A stretch of 38,730 bases of DNA from an uncultured Prevotellaceae bacterium (GTDB lineage: Bacteria; Bacteroidota; Bacteroidia; Bacteroidales; Bacteroidaceae): contig ONDS01000023.1 of the NCBI GenBank assembly GCA_900316685.1, positions 1 to 38,730 of the forward strand, in the 5' to 3' direction. Shown in pieces: positions 9,001-17,400 of this stretch (its first letter is position 1; each line of letters opens with the position of its first letter). The position numbers were made by a program, and so were the translations under genes. The notes under the pieces were generated by a model. It did no database searches, had not been told where the DNA came from, and worked only from the letters and a program-made list of their open reading frames with translations.

Positions 9001-9465
9001 GCACGCAACTGGGAGAGCTTGCAGAGCGTGCTTCCCGACCCACAGCATCGCGTGTCGGTGCTCGTGAGCGAGACCAGCGCCACCAACACCAGCTCGTTCA
9101 CCGCCGTGCTCAAGGAGCAGGAGATACCATTCCTCAATGGCAAGGAGTGGCAGTACTACGAGGTTGACCTGAGCGCTTATGCCGGCAAGGATATCTACGT
9201 GGCTGTGCGCCATACCACCAATGGCACGAGCAATGTGGCGTTCTTCGACGACTTCATGTTCTCGCACTTCGGCGACAATGCCACAGGCATACAGGAAGTC
9301 AGCAACATCGCCTCCGATGCCGAGGTGACCGTTTACAATGTGAACGGATCGGTAGTGGCCAATGGCCGTGGCAAGGCTGCCGTGGAGACGCTGGGCAAGG
9401 GCCTGTATATCATCCAGGTGAAGACCGGCGACCAGGTGAAGACCTACCGTGTGACACGTAAGTGA
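6082..9465 (+). CDS. large secreted adhesin-like protein with choice-of-anchor-J domains and T9SS-type C-terminus
   Basis: A 1127-aa protein with a signal peptide (MRKLYVILLAAAALWAPQAKA). Four MAM/choice-of-anchor-J-like beta-sandwich modules can be seen near residues 22-215, 325-480, 595-760 and 865-1060. Typical openings are LNEGFE, LLETFEDYFPPAGW and FEENFQESGLPNGW. ASH-like immunoglobulin modules sit near 225-320 and 770-860 and a fibronectin III-like module near 490-590. The end (VTVYNVNGSVVANG ... LGKGLYIIQVKTGDQVKTYRVTRK) fits a type A T9SS sorting domain. Such modules occur in cleaved adhesins of Porphyromonas gingipains. Likely a cell-surface binding protein; the ligand is unknown. 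First gene of a three-gene operon. Confidence 0.82.
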   Translation: MRKLYVILLAAAALWAPQAKAQTILNEGFETSSTESVSQPVAAGEGWTTVNSYSGSKNTFVWHNVYSEDGYITGKHAASCDGPTFESDTNGGFGPREEILLSPELDLNDTYQLSFTFKVSPMNAFDASRYDLQVRVVEDGDLADAETVFSIQNQAMMRDAGVMVYPIQLWDPYTATIDLSDWQGKKVKLAFVYKMQTTLANVVWLDDVLVKQAAPETAPRAVLSMDRYNVGTLYVGEKLYTDVITMTNQGKNGLKITGIDFPQGVGINIDPSTVDLDKYESVQFQFFYKASLTSPTTANVVLHTTGGDVPFTITATKQIVPEGYLLETFEDYFPPAGWKNNGWGGVNTAIEGDRSAYASGSYTDNYLTSPRLDLLSGGKVIFTYYNQFDSWEGDSYQMNDISLEVSYDGGNTWEQKWIFDYEKMTYGETVTVDLGMGSDNSYIRWKNSAIEYDDEGAAEFSNFYLDRILLPNVWGADGTPKGASIVSPKLGATGIYPRDIVLEWGPAQFAEGYKLYVGSDNAATNLVNGLDVKNVLTYTLPVAEYETAYRWKVVPYNSHGDAAASEVSTWIFTTQPDASVTEYPFEENFQESGLPNGWVSTPAPTYNRAWYVNTYYPYQSDGVTSNALTSGYLAADGEQNSVTSQPFKIPEGSQMQISFVWGDAHPSDLVADPAGMAQKNNVTPNNGVSEGVFQIFDGEQWNDVTTISENYYDGEHKYWIEENIDLSAYAGKTIQFRWIHKCYNWGRDGGTSIANIVVEERATSKARFNKSEWMAGKVNFGKSVESGEKFTVLNKGTETLQIKTVSFTTANFSSTLAEGTTLAPGAGAKFSLRFDGKDAAAVVNDVMTVEFTDGYTITLPVQGEGLAEDVLYYAFEPNDLDYPWTDFTTIDVDNAVSYSFGAYWLHFEKSGQKFAFWPAWDDMDEGLYGIMAPPSGEWALLAASPNDVSGASANNWIVSKQLKATSNSKFSFYARNWESLQSVLPDPQHRVSVLVSETSATNTSSFTAVLKEQEIPFLNGKEWQYYEVDLSAYAGKDIYVAVRHTTNGTSNVAFFDDFMFSHFGDNATGIQEVSNIASDAEVTVYNVNGSVVANGRGKAAVETLGKGLYIIQVKTGDQVKTYRVTRK

Positions 9466-9484
9466 TAACATCATCTAACAGGAC

Positions 9485-9522
9485 AAGGTAATGAGCGTGG
9501 GGCTTCCCACGCACATTACCTT
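9485..9522 (+). other. intercistronic hairpin
   Basis: Arms 9485-9501 and 9506-9522 pair over 17 positions with one A-A mismatch around a GCTT loop. Only a weak T-run follows (TTTCATTG). Because the next gene lacks a recognisable promoter, this looks more like an mRNA processing/stability hairpin or partial attenuator than a full terminator. Confidence 0.75.
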
Positions 9523-9542
9523 TCATTGATAAAAGAGACACT

Positions 9543-12017
9543 ATGAAAAAAACATTACTCTTCGCTTGCCTCCTCATCACCGCCGTAACGGCCATGGCAC
9601 AGAGCAGAGACAAGACCCTGACCATCAAGGTGAGCTTAAACACCAACGAGTCGCTGAAGGGGCAGGAGGTAGACCTCACCCAAGTGGATTATTCCCTTTC
9701 CTATGGCTCACTGACACTCAACGCAGCTGGAGTGTGCACCGTCAAGGTGTATGCCGGCAACCATCATGTGGAGGTGGTACGACCGGGCTATGAGACGGCT
9801 GCCAAGGATTTCTTCGTGCCCGAGGAGGCCACCGACTATGAGGTGGACCTGACGCTCGTGGAGAAGGTGCGCACACCGTTTGCCTTGATGGCGCAGCTGT
9901 CGCACGATGCCTATACCGGCGACAACCATGTGCTGTTGTCGTGGAACACGGAGCAACCCGCTTTCTTCGACGACTTCGAGAGCTATGACGCCTTTGCCAC
10001 GCAGTTCGGAGAGTGGACGGGCATCGACGCCGACCACGAGGCGGCAGCCGCACTGGTGGGTAACTATCCCAACAGGGGCACCTTGCAGTATGCGCAAATC
10101 ATCAATCCCTTGGCTGTCGACCCCACCTGGTGGTATGACTATCCCATCCTGCGGCCTTACGACGGCAAGCAGTATGTGGGCTTCACGCGCACCTCGTCGG
10201 GCAACGCCAACGACGACTGGCTCATCACCCCTGCCATCGAGGTGGGCAACGACAACATGCTCATGTTCCTCGGCAAGGCCGCCGACCAGTTCACCGAGCG
10301 TTTCCAAGTGTACGTGACCACCCAGCTCGACAGTCCTGTGCAGACCGATTTCACGCGTCTGGACCAAGGCAACTTCGAGACGGCCGACTATACGGGCTGG
10401 CGCTTGTATGAATACGATCTCGCCGAATATGCCGGGCAGACCGTGAAACTGGCCATCCGCTATATCAGCAATTACAACCTCTACCGCTCGTTCATGCTCA
10501 TGATCGACAATTTCTATGTGGGGCAGAGCCGTGGCTACGAGGCAGCCAAGGCCAAGGCACGCCGCATACGCCGTTCCGAGGATAACCCCAACGAGATGTT
10601 CAAGATTTACCGCGACGGGGTGGAGGTGGATGTCACTTCCGAATATTCCTATGAATTGCCGAACGAGGAACCGGGCACACACGAATATGGCGTGAAGGCC
10701 GTTTACCGTGCTGCGGAGAGCGACATGGTCACCACCTCACTGACCATCCCCGCCACCGGTTTCTCCAAGGTCACCTTCGTGGTGGAGGCACAGAGCAAGT
10801 TGGGCACCGATGGTGTGAAACTCAATCTGGTGAACACACAGACGAGCGACAGCTATGAACTGACGGTGGCCGACGGACAAGCTGTGATCCCCTCGCTGCC
10901 CGACGGCGAATATATGGTCAACGTGGAGGAGGGAGCCTTCGCCGGTTACCAGCAGTCGTTCTCCGTGAGCGGCGACCGTACCGTCAACATCACCCTCTCC
11001 GACAATATGCTCACACCTTATAACATAACCGCCGACATCGACGGACAGACGGTGGTGGTGAAATGGAACCAGGAGCTGCTCTATACCGACAGCTTCGAGG
11101 ATTATCCCGACTTCGCCACGGGTTCCTTCGGCGAATGGAAGACCTACGACCTCGACCAGATGCCGGTCTATCCCATCGGCTTGGGCTCCAGCACCAATAT
11201 CGTCAGCTTCCCAGGCTCGGGCACGCCTACCGTACCCACCGCCGTCGCTCCCATGGTGTTCAACCCCTGGAACACGGTGCCCGCCATGTTGCCTACCGAT
11301 GCGGCGGTGCAGGCTCCCACTGGCGACAAGACCGTCATCTTCTTCTCACCCCAGCGTTACCAGGCCGACAAATGGCTCATCTCGCCCGAGGTGGAGATAC
11401 GCGATGGCTATGCCGTCTCACTCACCATGAAATCCTATGATGGCATGTATGCCGAGAGTGTTGAGTTCTGCGTGTCAACCGACGGCGACCAACCCGCCGA
11501 CTTCACCCCCGTCAGCACGGCACAGAACATCCCGGCAGGGGAGTGGACCATCTATCAGACACCGCTGTCGGCCTATGTGGGACAGAAGGTGCGCATCGGT
11601 ATCCATTACATCTCCTACGATACCTTCTTCCTCCAGATCGACGACTTCACTGTGGGACCGGAGAGTGGCGATGCGCCAGTGATCGACTACGGCAATGTGG
11701 TGCGCTATGATATCTATCTCGATGGTGTGAAGGTGGGTGAGAGCACCACGCCCAACTATACCTTCACCGACATGGCGATGGGGCAGCATACCATCGGCAT
11801 CGTGGCGGTCTACCAGAACGGCTCGTCGGAAATGGCCGAGTATGTGGTGGATGTAACCACCGGCATCGCCACCGTCATGCTCGACAGCGCGGTCGACGCC
11901 TCGTCGGAGGTGTATAGCCTGAGTGGTCAGCGTATGGAAACCCGTTGGGGTTCGTTGCCCAAAGGCATCTACTTAGTGAAGAAGAACAACGAATACATTA
12001 AAGTGCAGAAGAAATGA
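9543..12017 (+). CDS. secreted choice-of-anchor-J protein with T9SS-type C-terminus
   Basis: An 824-aa protein with a signal peptide (MKKTLLFACLLITAVTAMAQ). An N-terminal carboxypeptidase-regulatory-like beta module (~25-110) precedes two choice-of-anchor-J modules, one near 140-325 (FFDDFESYDAF ... DDWLITP) and one near 510-700 (DSFEDYPDFATGSFGEW ... DKWLISPEV). A second regulatory-like module lies between. The C-terminus (VYSLSGQRMETR ... LPKGIYLVKKNNEYIKVQKK) fits a type A sorting domain. The stop codon overlaps the next start (ATGA), so translation of the two is probably coupled. Probably a surface-displayed partner of the 1127-aa protein; no catalytic residues recognised. Confidence 0.8.
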   Translation: MKKTLLFACLLITAVTAMAQSRDKTLTIKVSLNTNESLKGQEVDLTQVDYSLSYGSLTLNAAGVCTVKVYAGNHHVEVVRPGYETAAKDFFVPEEATDYEVDLTLVEKVRTPFALMAQLSHDAYTGDNHVLLSWNTEQPAFFDDFESYDAFATQFGEWTGIDADHEAAAALVGNYPNRGTLQYAQIINPLAVDPTWWYDYPILRPYDGKQYVGFTRTSSGNANDDWLITPAIEVGNDNMLMFLGKAADQFTERFQVYVTTQLDSPVQTDFTRLDQGNFETADYTGWRLYEYDLAEYAGQTVKLAIRYISNYNLYRSFMLMIDNFYVGQSRGYEAAKAKARRIRRSEDNPNEMFKIYRDGVEVDVTSEYSYELPNEEPGTHEYGVKAVYRAAESDMVTTSLTIPATGFSKVTFVVEAQSKLGTDGVKLNLVNTQTSDSYELTVADGQAVIPSLPDGEYMVNVEEGAFAGYQQSFSVSGDRTVNITLSDNMLTPYNITADIDGQTVVVKWNQELLYTDSFEDYPDFATGSFGEWKTYDLDQMPVYPIGLGSSTNIVSFPGSGTPTVPTAVAPMVFNPWNTVPAMLPTDAAVQAPTGDKTVIFFSPQRYQADKWLISPEVEIRDGYAVSLTMKSYDGMYAESVEFCVSTDGDQPADFTPVSTAQNIPAGEWTIYQTPLSAYVGQKVRIGIHYISYDTFFLQIDDFTVGPESGDAPVIDYGNVVRYDIYLDGVKVGESTTPNYTFTDMAMGQHTIGIVAVYQNGSSEMAEYVVDVTTGIATVMLDSAVDASSEVYSLSGQRMETRWGSLPKGIYLVKKNNEYIKVQKK

Positions 12018-13978
12018 AAAAGATCATGATAAGCCTGGTGGCACTCCTTTGTGTCACCGCACTCCAAGCCCAGCGGGTGGTGGTGAACGTCCCCTTGACT
12101 ACGCTCGGTCAAACCCGTCAGATGGTTCAGGCGGCTCCGCGCAGCACTGCCAAGGCGCAGGTGCGTGAGCAGTCTCCCCGTCGTGTGGAGGGCCTTTCCG
12201 CCACGCAGCGTGCCGTGGGCTATGCCCAAGGCGACAGCATCACGCTCAACGGCGGGCGTATCGGCTCGGCAGGCACCTTCCCCTTGGGAGCCATCATCGG
12301 CGCCGACATTCTTGAGAACTATGCCGGTTGCAAGGTGGTGGGTATCCGTTTCGCCTCGGCGGTGGCGCTGGGGCGCACGCGTGTGTTCCTTTATCCTGTC
12401 ACCGACGACGGGTTCATCGACGAGACATCGGCGATAGAGAAGACACAGCGCACCTACGAGGGATGGAACAATATCTTCTTCAATGGCGAAACCTCCTATG
12501 AGATACAGGGCGACGAAGAGTTGCTCGTAGGATACGACTACGTTGAGACCGCCGACATGGTGGCTGCCGAGACCGGTGGCATCTGTTCCTATGGCGAGTC
12601 AAGCGGCTCCGAGTTCATGCTTTATGGCAACTTCGGTAGTGGCGAGGGATGGTATTCGTCGAATAATATGGGGTGTCTCTGTGTGCAACTCATCGTCGAT
12701 GTGAGCAGTCTGCCGGAGAAAGATCTCGACATCATCTATTTCGATTCGGGCTTCCGCTACAAACAGCGGGGCGAGTCGGTGGAACTGTACACCGTGGTGG
12801 CCAACGTGGGTCGCAGCGAGGTGTCGCAGTTCACGGCGGCCTACCGTCTGGACGACGGTGCCGAACAGCTGGTGGAGGGACAGACACTCAAGGAGGGTGC
12901 CAACGTCACCTTCCAGCCTACCATCTCCCTGCCCGACGACATCGCCATAGGCAAGCACCAGGTGGCGTTCTACCTCAAGGAGGCCGATGGCGAGACTCTC
13001 GGTTCCACACGTCACGATGCCACGACCGTCAATTTCTATGTCTACGCCAACCCGTTGGAACGGCAGAAGGTGTATGTGGAGCAGTATACCGACCAGGATA
13101 TCTCCCTCTCGGCGGATGTGAACACTGCCTTCAGCAAGGTGACCGGGGTGGCCGACAAGATGGTCATGGTGAATGTGTATGCACCCGACAACCTGTTGGC
13201 GATACCTGAGTCGAATTATCTCGACGGGCTCTATGCCTACACGCGACCCTCGTTCACCCTTAACCGGGCCTATTTCCCGGGCGAGGATTATATCGCCTAC
13301 GACATCAACTACTATGTGATGGCCTATCCCTCGTTCGTGCCGGGTATCCTCGGCAACCTGATAGCTCAGGACATAGCCAGTGCAGCCTTCGCCACGGTCG
13401 ACATCGCGGCGGAGTATGATGAACAGACCCGCCAGCTCTCCGTCGATGTGAGCGGCGACCTCTCGCCCGATGCCGAGGCCATGTTCGGCGATATCGCCGT
13501 GACGGTGCTCCTCACCGAGGACAACGTGACGGCTGCCCAGCGTATCATCAACCCCGCCAACAACCGTGAGACCACCAATGCCAGGTATGTGCACAACCAT
13601 GTGTTGCGCCAGTATGTCACCAGTCCGATAGGTGATGTGGTACCCATGGCCGACAATCGCTATACGGGCCATTTCACCACCACGCTCTCCGACAACTGGA
13701 AGGCGGAGGATGTGAAGGTGGTGGCTTTCGTCACCCGAGCCGCCGACGCCGTGACTGATGATAATGTCTTGGAGATGGATGTGGTGGGAGCCAACGATTT
13801 CGCTCTGAGCACCATCGTCTCGGGCATCAACGACCTCAGCCTCGACCCCTCACAAACCTCTACCCCTGACTACTTCACCCTCGATGGCAGGCATGTAGGT
13901 GCAGCTCCCACTCAACCCGGCATCTATATCCTCCGCCAGGGAGGTCAGTGCCGTAAGGTGAGGATTGCAGGACGCTGA
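12014..13978 (+). CDS. Omp28-like secreted protein lacking the CxxC motif
   Basis: A 654-aa protein with a signal peptide (MKKIMISLVALLCVTALQAQ). The middle (residues ~350-480, from QKVYVEQYTDQ) follows the Omp28-related/thioredoxin-like pattern, in which an EEFTG-type strand is normally followed by a Cys-x-x-Cys. Here the equivalent stretch (DQDISLSADVN, 360-370) has no cysteine, so redox or metal-binding activity through that motif is unlikely. N-terminal beta modules (~70-230, with Cys221/Cys223) and an immunoglobulin-like stretch (~235-345) precede it. The C-terminus (YFTLDGRHVGAAPTQPGIYI) is a sorting-domain variant. It shares a 4-base overlap with the upstream gene and is last in the operon. 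The family assignment is by pattern only. Confidence 0.68.
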   Translation: MKKIMISLVALLCVTALQAQRVVVNVPLTTLGQTRQMVQAAPRSTAKAQVREQSPRRVEGLSATQRAVGYAQGDSITLNGGRIGSAGTFPLGAIIGADILENYAGCKVVGIRFASAVALGRTRVFLYPVTDDGFIDETSAIEKTQRTYEGWNNIFFNGETSYEIQGDEELLVGYDYVETADMVAAETGGICSYGESSGSEFMLYGNFGSGEGWYSSNNMGCLCVQLIVDVSSLPEKDLDIIYFDSGFRYKQRGESVELYTVVANVGRSEVSQFTAAYRLDDGAEQLVEGQTLKEGANVTFQPTISLPDDIAIGKHQVAFYLKEADGETLGSTRHDATTVNFYVYANPLERQKVYVEQYTDQDISLSADVNTAFSKVTGVADKMVMVNVYAPDNLLAIPESNYLDGLYAYTRPSFTLNRAYFPGEDYIAYDINYYVMAYPSFVPGILGNLIAQDIASAAFATVDIAAEYDEQTRQLSVDVSGDLSPDAEAMFGDIAVTVLLTEDNVTAAQRIINPANNRETTNARYVHNHVLRQYVTSPIGDVVPMADNRYTGHFTTTLSDNWKAEDVKVVAFVTRAADAVTDDNVLEMDVVGANDFALSTIVSGINDLSLDPSQTSTPDYFTLDGRHVGAAPTQPGIYILRQGGQCRKVRIAGR

Positions 13979-13999
13979 TAGTTTCACCTTTTTAATCCC

Positions 14000-14042
14000 A
14001 AAAGTGCCAAATCGCGTGATTTTTCATCGATTTGGCACTTTT
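14000..14042. terminator. strong intrinsic terminator, 15-bp perfect stem
   Basis: AAAAGTGCCAAATCG (14000-14014) pairs exactly with CGATTTGGCACTTTT (14028-14042) around a 13-base loop, followed by TTCTCGTTTTTT. It ends the 6082-13978 operon. The A-run on the left arm would let it work in both directions. Confidence 0.9.
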
Positions 14043-14060
14043 TCTCGTTTTTTAGCTCCT

Positions 14061-14124
14061 CTTTCATATAGGAACAACTATTTTGACTTCACTTTGCGGG
14101 CGGGCACGGCGGCACCGCCCCTAC
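14061..14124 (-). repeat. 64-bp dispersed intergenic element, copy 1
   Basis: The reverse complement of 14078-14124 matches 24940-24986 at 45 of 47 positions, and similarity continues for 17 more bases at about 13/17. The core begins GTAGGGGCGGTGCC and contains a partly self-complementary GGGGCGG/CCGCCC stretch. It directly follows the operon terminator. Confidence 0.88.
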
Positions 14125-14289
14125 ACTATTGAAGGGCAAAGATAAACTAAGCCCCTACATGTTCCATGTTGTATTCTGCCAATCCGTGGAAACCGTTGGT
14201 TTGAAAGGTCAAAAAAATGGTATGTTGTTGTGCCTAAATGCCTTTTCCCGTAGTTTTTACGGCCGTTTAGTTGAAAAAATGTCGATTTT
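14125..14289. other. intergenic stretch without a gene
   Basis: Between the dispersed element and the promoter of the first giant paralogue nothing coding is evident. A small CCGTA/TACGG hairpin lies near 14249-14264. CAAAGATA at 14137-14144 would be a -7-like box on the minus strand, but it has no -33 partner. Confidence 0.4.
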
Positions 14290-14320
14290 TTTGCCACTAT
14301 CTGAAAAAATTGTAACTTTG
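14290..14320 (+). promoter_or_regulatory. promoter of the 1321-aa protein gene
   Basis: TTTG (14290-14293), a 19-base spacer and TAACTTTG (14313-14320) match the Bacteroidetes consensus. The leader is about 90 bases and very AT-rich just before the start codon. Confidence 0.72.
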
Positions 14321-14414
14321 CAGGTTGAATCATTGCCATCATAGGCGTGTCATTAACAAAGGATGTTTCAGTGGCTTATACATAATATAATATATTATCA
14401 TTCATTAAACACGT

Positions 14415-17400
14415 ATGCTTATGAAAAGAATTCTATCAATGATGAGTCTCGCACTCATGTTGCTGGCTTTCGGATGGGCACAGCAGGCACAGGCCAAGAC
14501 GGTCTACTTGCAACCCAACGACTGGACCAACGACAATGCGCGCCTGGCTCTGTATGCATGGGGTGAAGGCGACGGCAACGATGCCTGGGCCGAGTTCACC
14601 GCAGTAGGCACGTCTGGCATCTATGCAGCTTCTTTCGATGATGCCACCTATTCTTCTGGCATGATTTTCGTGCGTATGGATCCCGCCCAGGCGATGGGAT
14701 GGGACGCCAAGTGGAACCAGTCGGGCAACCTCGCCGTTCCCGCTGCCGACAACCAACTCTATTCCTTGAGCGGATGGGACGGCATCACCGAAGGTAATGG
14801 GGTGACGGTGTCTTCCTATTTCTCCGCCGATAATTTTGGTTATTTCTGTGACTTCAACACGAAAATCGAGACCAGCAACCATGACTTCGCCGTGGCTTCC
14901 AACTGGGGCCATATAGTAGGAGAAGGCAACTATGATGGCATGGGCCCGTACTACATGTCGTATAGCTATAGCTCTACCTCCGGTATTGACGGTACTGGCG
15001 CATTGACAGCTTATGCCCAGACCGCCGGCGACTACGGAGGCAAGTCGGATGTTGTCGATGTCCTTGTCACACCGCTCGTTTCCGGCACTATTGCCATGTA
15101 TGCGAAAGCATCGTATTCTTCTCCTAAATATGTGGAGGTTTATTCCGTCAGTGAAGACGGAGTAACCTTGGGCAGTTTGATCCAAAAGTTCGATTTGTCG
15201 ACTATGGATGACTCCGATATCGCTGGTTGGAAACTCATTACCTTGAATATCGACCAGGAGCAACGTCTGGGTCTGCGCGTTTCCAATGCTTATATCGATA
15301 ACTTCATGGCCACATCGGCTACGATTATTCCTGAGAAGAAACTCACCATCAATGGTGTGTCGCAAGTATCGGGTAGCACACCCGTCGCCTGCAACCAGAA
15401 CGCCGACGGTTCGGCTACTGTTGTCGCCAATGTGAAACTGAAGAACACCGGTGATATCGATTTCGTGGCGGGTTCTACTGAGAACTATAGTCTCGCTTTC
15501 GTTTGGAAACCGTATTATGGCGGAAGCGAAACCGTTTATGACGATGTGACATTCGATATCCCCGAGAATATCGCCGTTGGCGAAGAGAAGACCATCGAGG
15601 TAACATTCAACGTTCCCGCCGAGGTGGTTAGTGCCATCTTCTCCAATCAGTCTTCAGGCTACTTCTACCTGAAAGTGAAGGAGAACGTTTCCAAGACCGT
15701 ATCCTCAGCGCAACTGCAGTGTCAGCTGAAGAAATACGAGTCGAAGTTCATTTTCGACATCGCGGGCACCTCGTACTACAGCAGTTCCTCTGCCACCACT
15801 ACTCCCATCAACTTCGGTAAGATCAGCGAGGAAACAACGCTCAACTATGAGATCTACAACGCAGGCGCCGCTCCTGTGGTGATCAACAGCTTCACCTTGC
15901 CTGCACCTTTCACCAGCGATGCTCCTGCCACTCCGTTCGAGGTGGCTGGTGGCGAGAAGAAGGTGATTGCCATCACCCTGCCTTATGGCGAGCCGGGCAT
16001 CTTCGCCGGCGACCTGGTGATCAATTATACCAACTTCGGCAAGGAAGCACAGGATTACACCCTGGGCATCTCCGGTACCATCGTCGATCCTTCGAAGAAC
16101 ATGATTGCCTTCAACAATGCCGACAACACCAACGGACAGTTCCCCGAAGGTTCCATCCACTCCGACCAGGTATATATCTCGTCGGCTACCGAAGGAAACA
16201 CCACGAACTACTTCCTGCAGAGCACCAGCACCGTTACCAAGTTCGTCACTCCGCTACTGACGGCTACTGCTGGTGAGTCGTTCACCTACGATGCATGGTA
16301 TAGCGGTTACAGTGCTAACAATAGTACCGCTTATGTTACCGTTTACACCTCTACCGACCGCGTGAACTGGACGCAACTGAATAAGATGACTTATTCTGCC
16401 GGTATCACAAGTAGCGCCAAGTCTTTCACTGTGACCATTCCCGAGGCTGGCGACTATTACTTGGCATTCGAAATTGGTTCAGTGACCAGACTTGACAATA
16501 TCTACGGTCTGACCCTCGCTGCCACTCCCGCACATGACTGGTATCTCACCGAAGAGGCCGACATTCCCGCCACGGGCACCCAGAATGCCGACTATACCAC
16601 TACTATCAAGGTGAAGAACATCAGCACCGATGCCGACAATCTGACCGCTACGCTCTATGTGGACGGTGAGGCCGTGGCTACTCAGGAAGTTTCCCTGACT
16701 GGCAACGACAAGACCGCTGCCGTGGGCACGGGCCGCAACGGCTACAGCAATATCGAAGACCCGACCACCATCGAGCTGACCTTCAAGCCCCATACTCCGG
16801 GCACTCTTCCCGCTTACATCGAGCTGAAAGCCGACGACACCGTGGTGAAGACCGACGAGGTGCAGGTGACGATTGCCGAGGAGAAGGCCGAAAGCGAACT
16901 TTCTGCTGCCAATGGTACAAGTAACTCCGTTCTGCTCTGGCTGAATTGGAACAATAGCGAATCGGTGTCGCTTTACAATGCAGAAGTCTTGACCAACACC
17001 TTCGGATTGAAACCTGGTGACAAGATCTCATCGATCACTTATAAGGGCTATCGCACTGCCGATGCTTACACCACGACGCTGAGTGCATGGTATGAATGGA
17101 CAGATGACCAGACGCAGGCTCTTCCTGCAGCTGGAAAGTATGATCCTTCGAGCATGACACAAATCGTTTCCGAGGAACATAATTGGGTGAAAGACGGTTC
17201 AAGCAGTGAGACTGTGGAACTTATTACCTTGACCTTCGAAGAGCCTTTGGTGTACGAGGAAGGCAAGAGCCTCCGCTTGTTGGTGCGTTCGGAAGCCTCC
17301 ACATACAAACAGGCTTACTTCGAGACGACCAGCATTTCCGGTACAGGTGCAAGTTGCTATCACAGAAATGACAATGCCACTACCTTTACTACTGAATCTT

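Noticed and set aside
7381-9474. Long minus-strand frame (697 aa) opposite the 1127-aa adhesin gene.
   Set aside because: Antisense shadow of a gene with signal peptide and clear domains; no promoter or family match.
14137-14144. Minus-strand TATCTTTG box near 14140.
   Set aside because: No -33 partner and no minus-strand gene downstream; it would read into the terminator.
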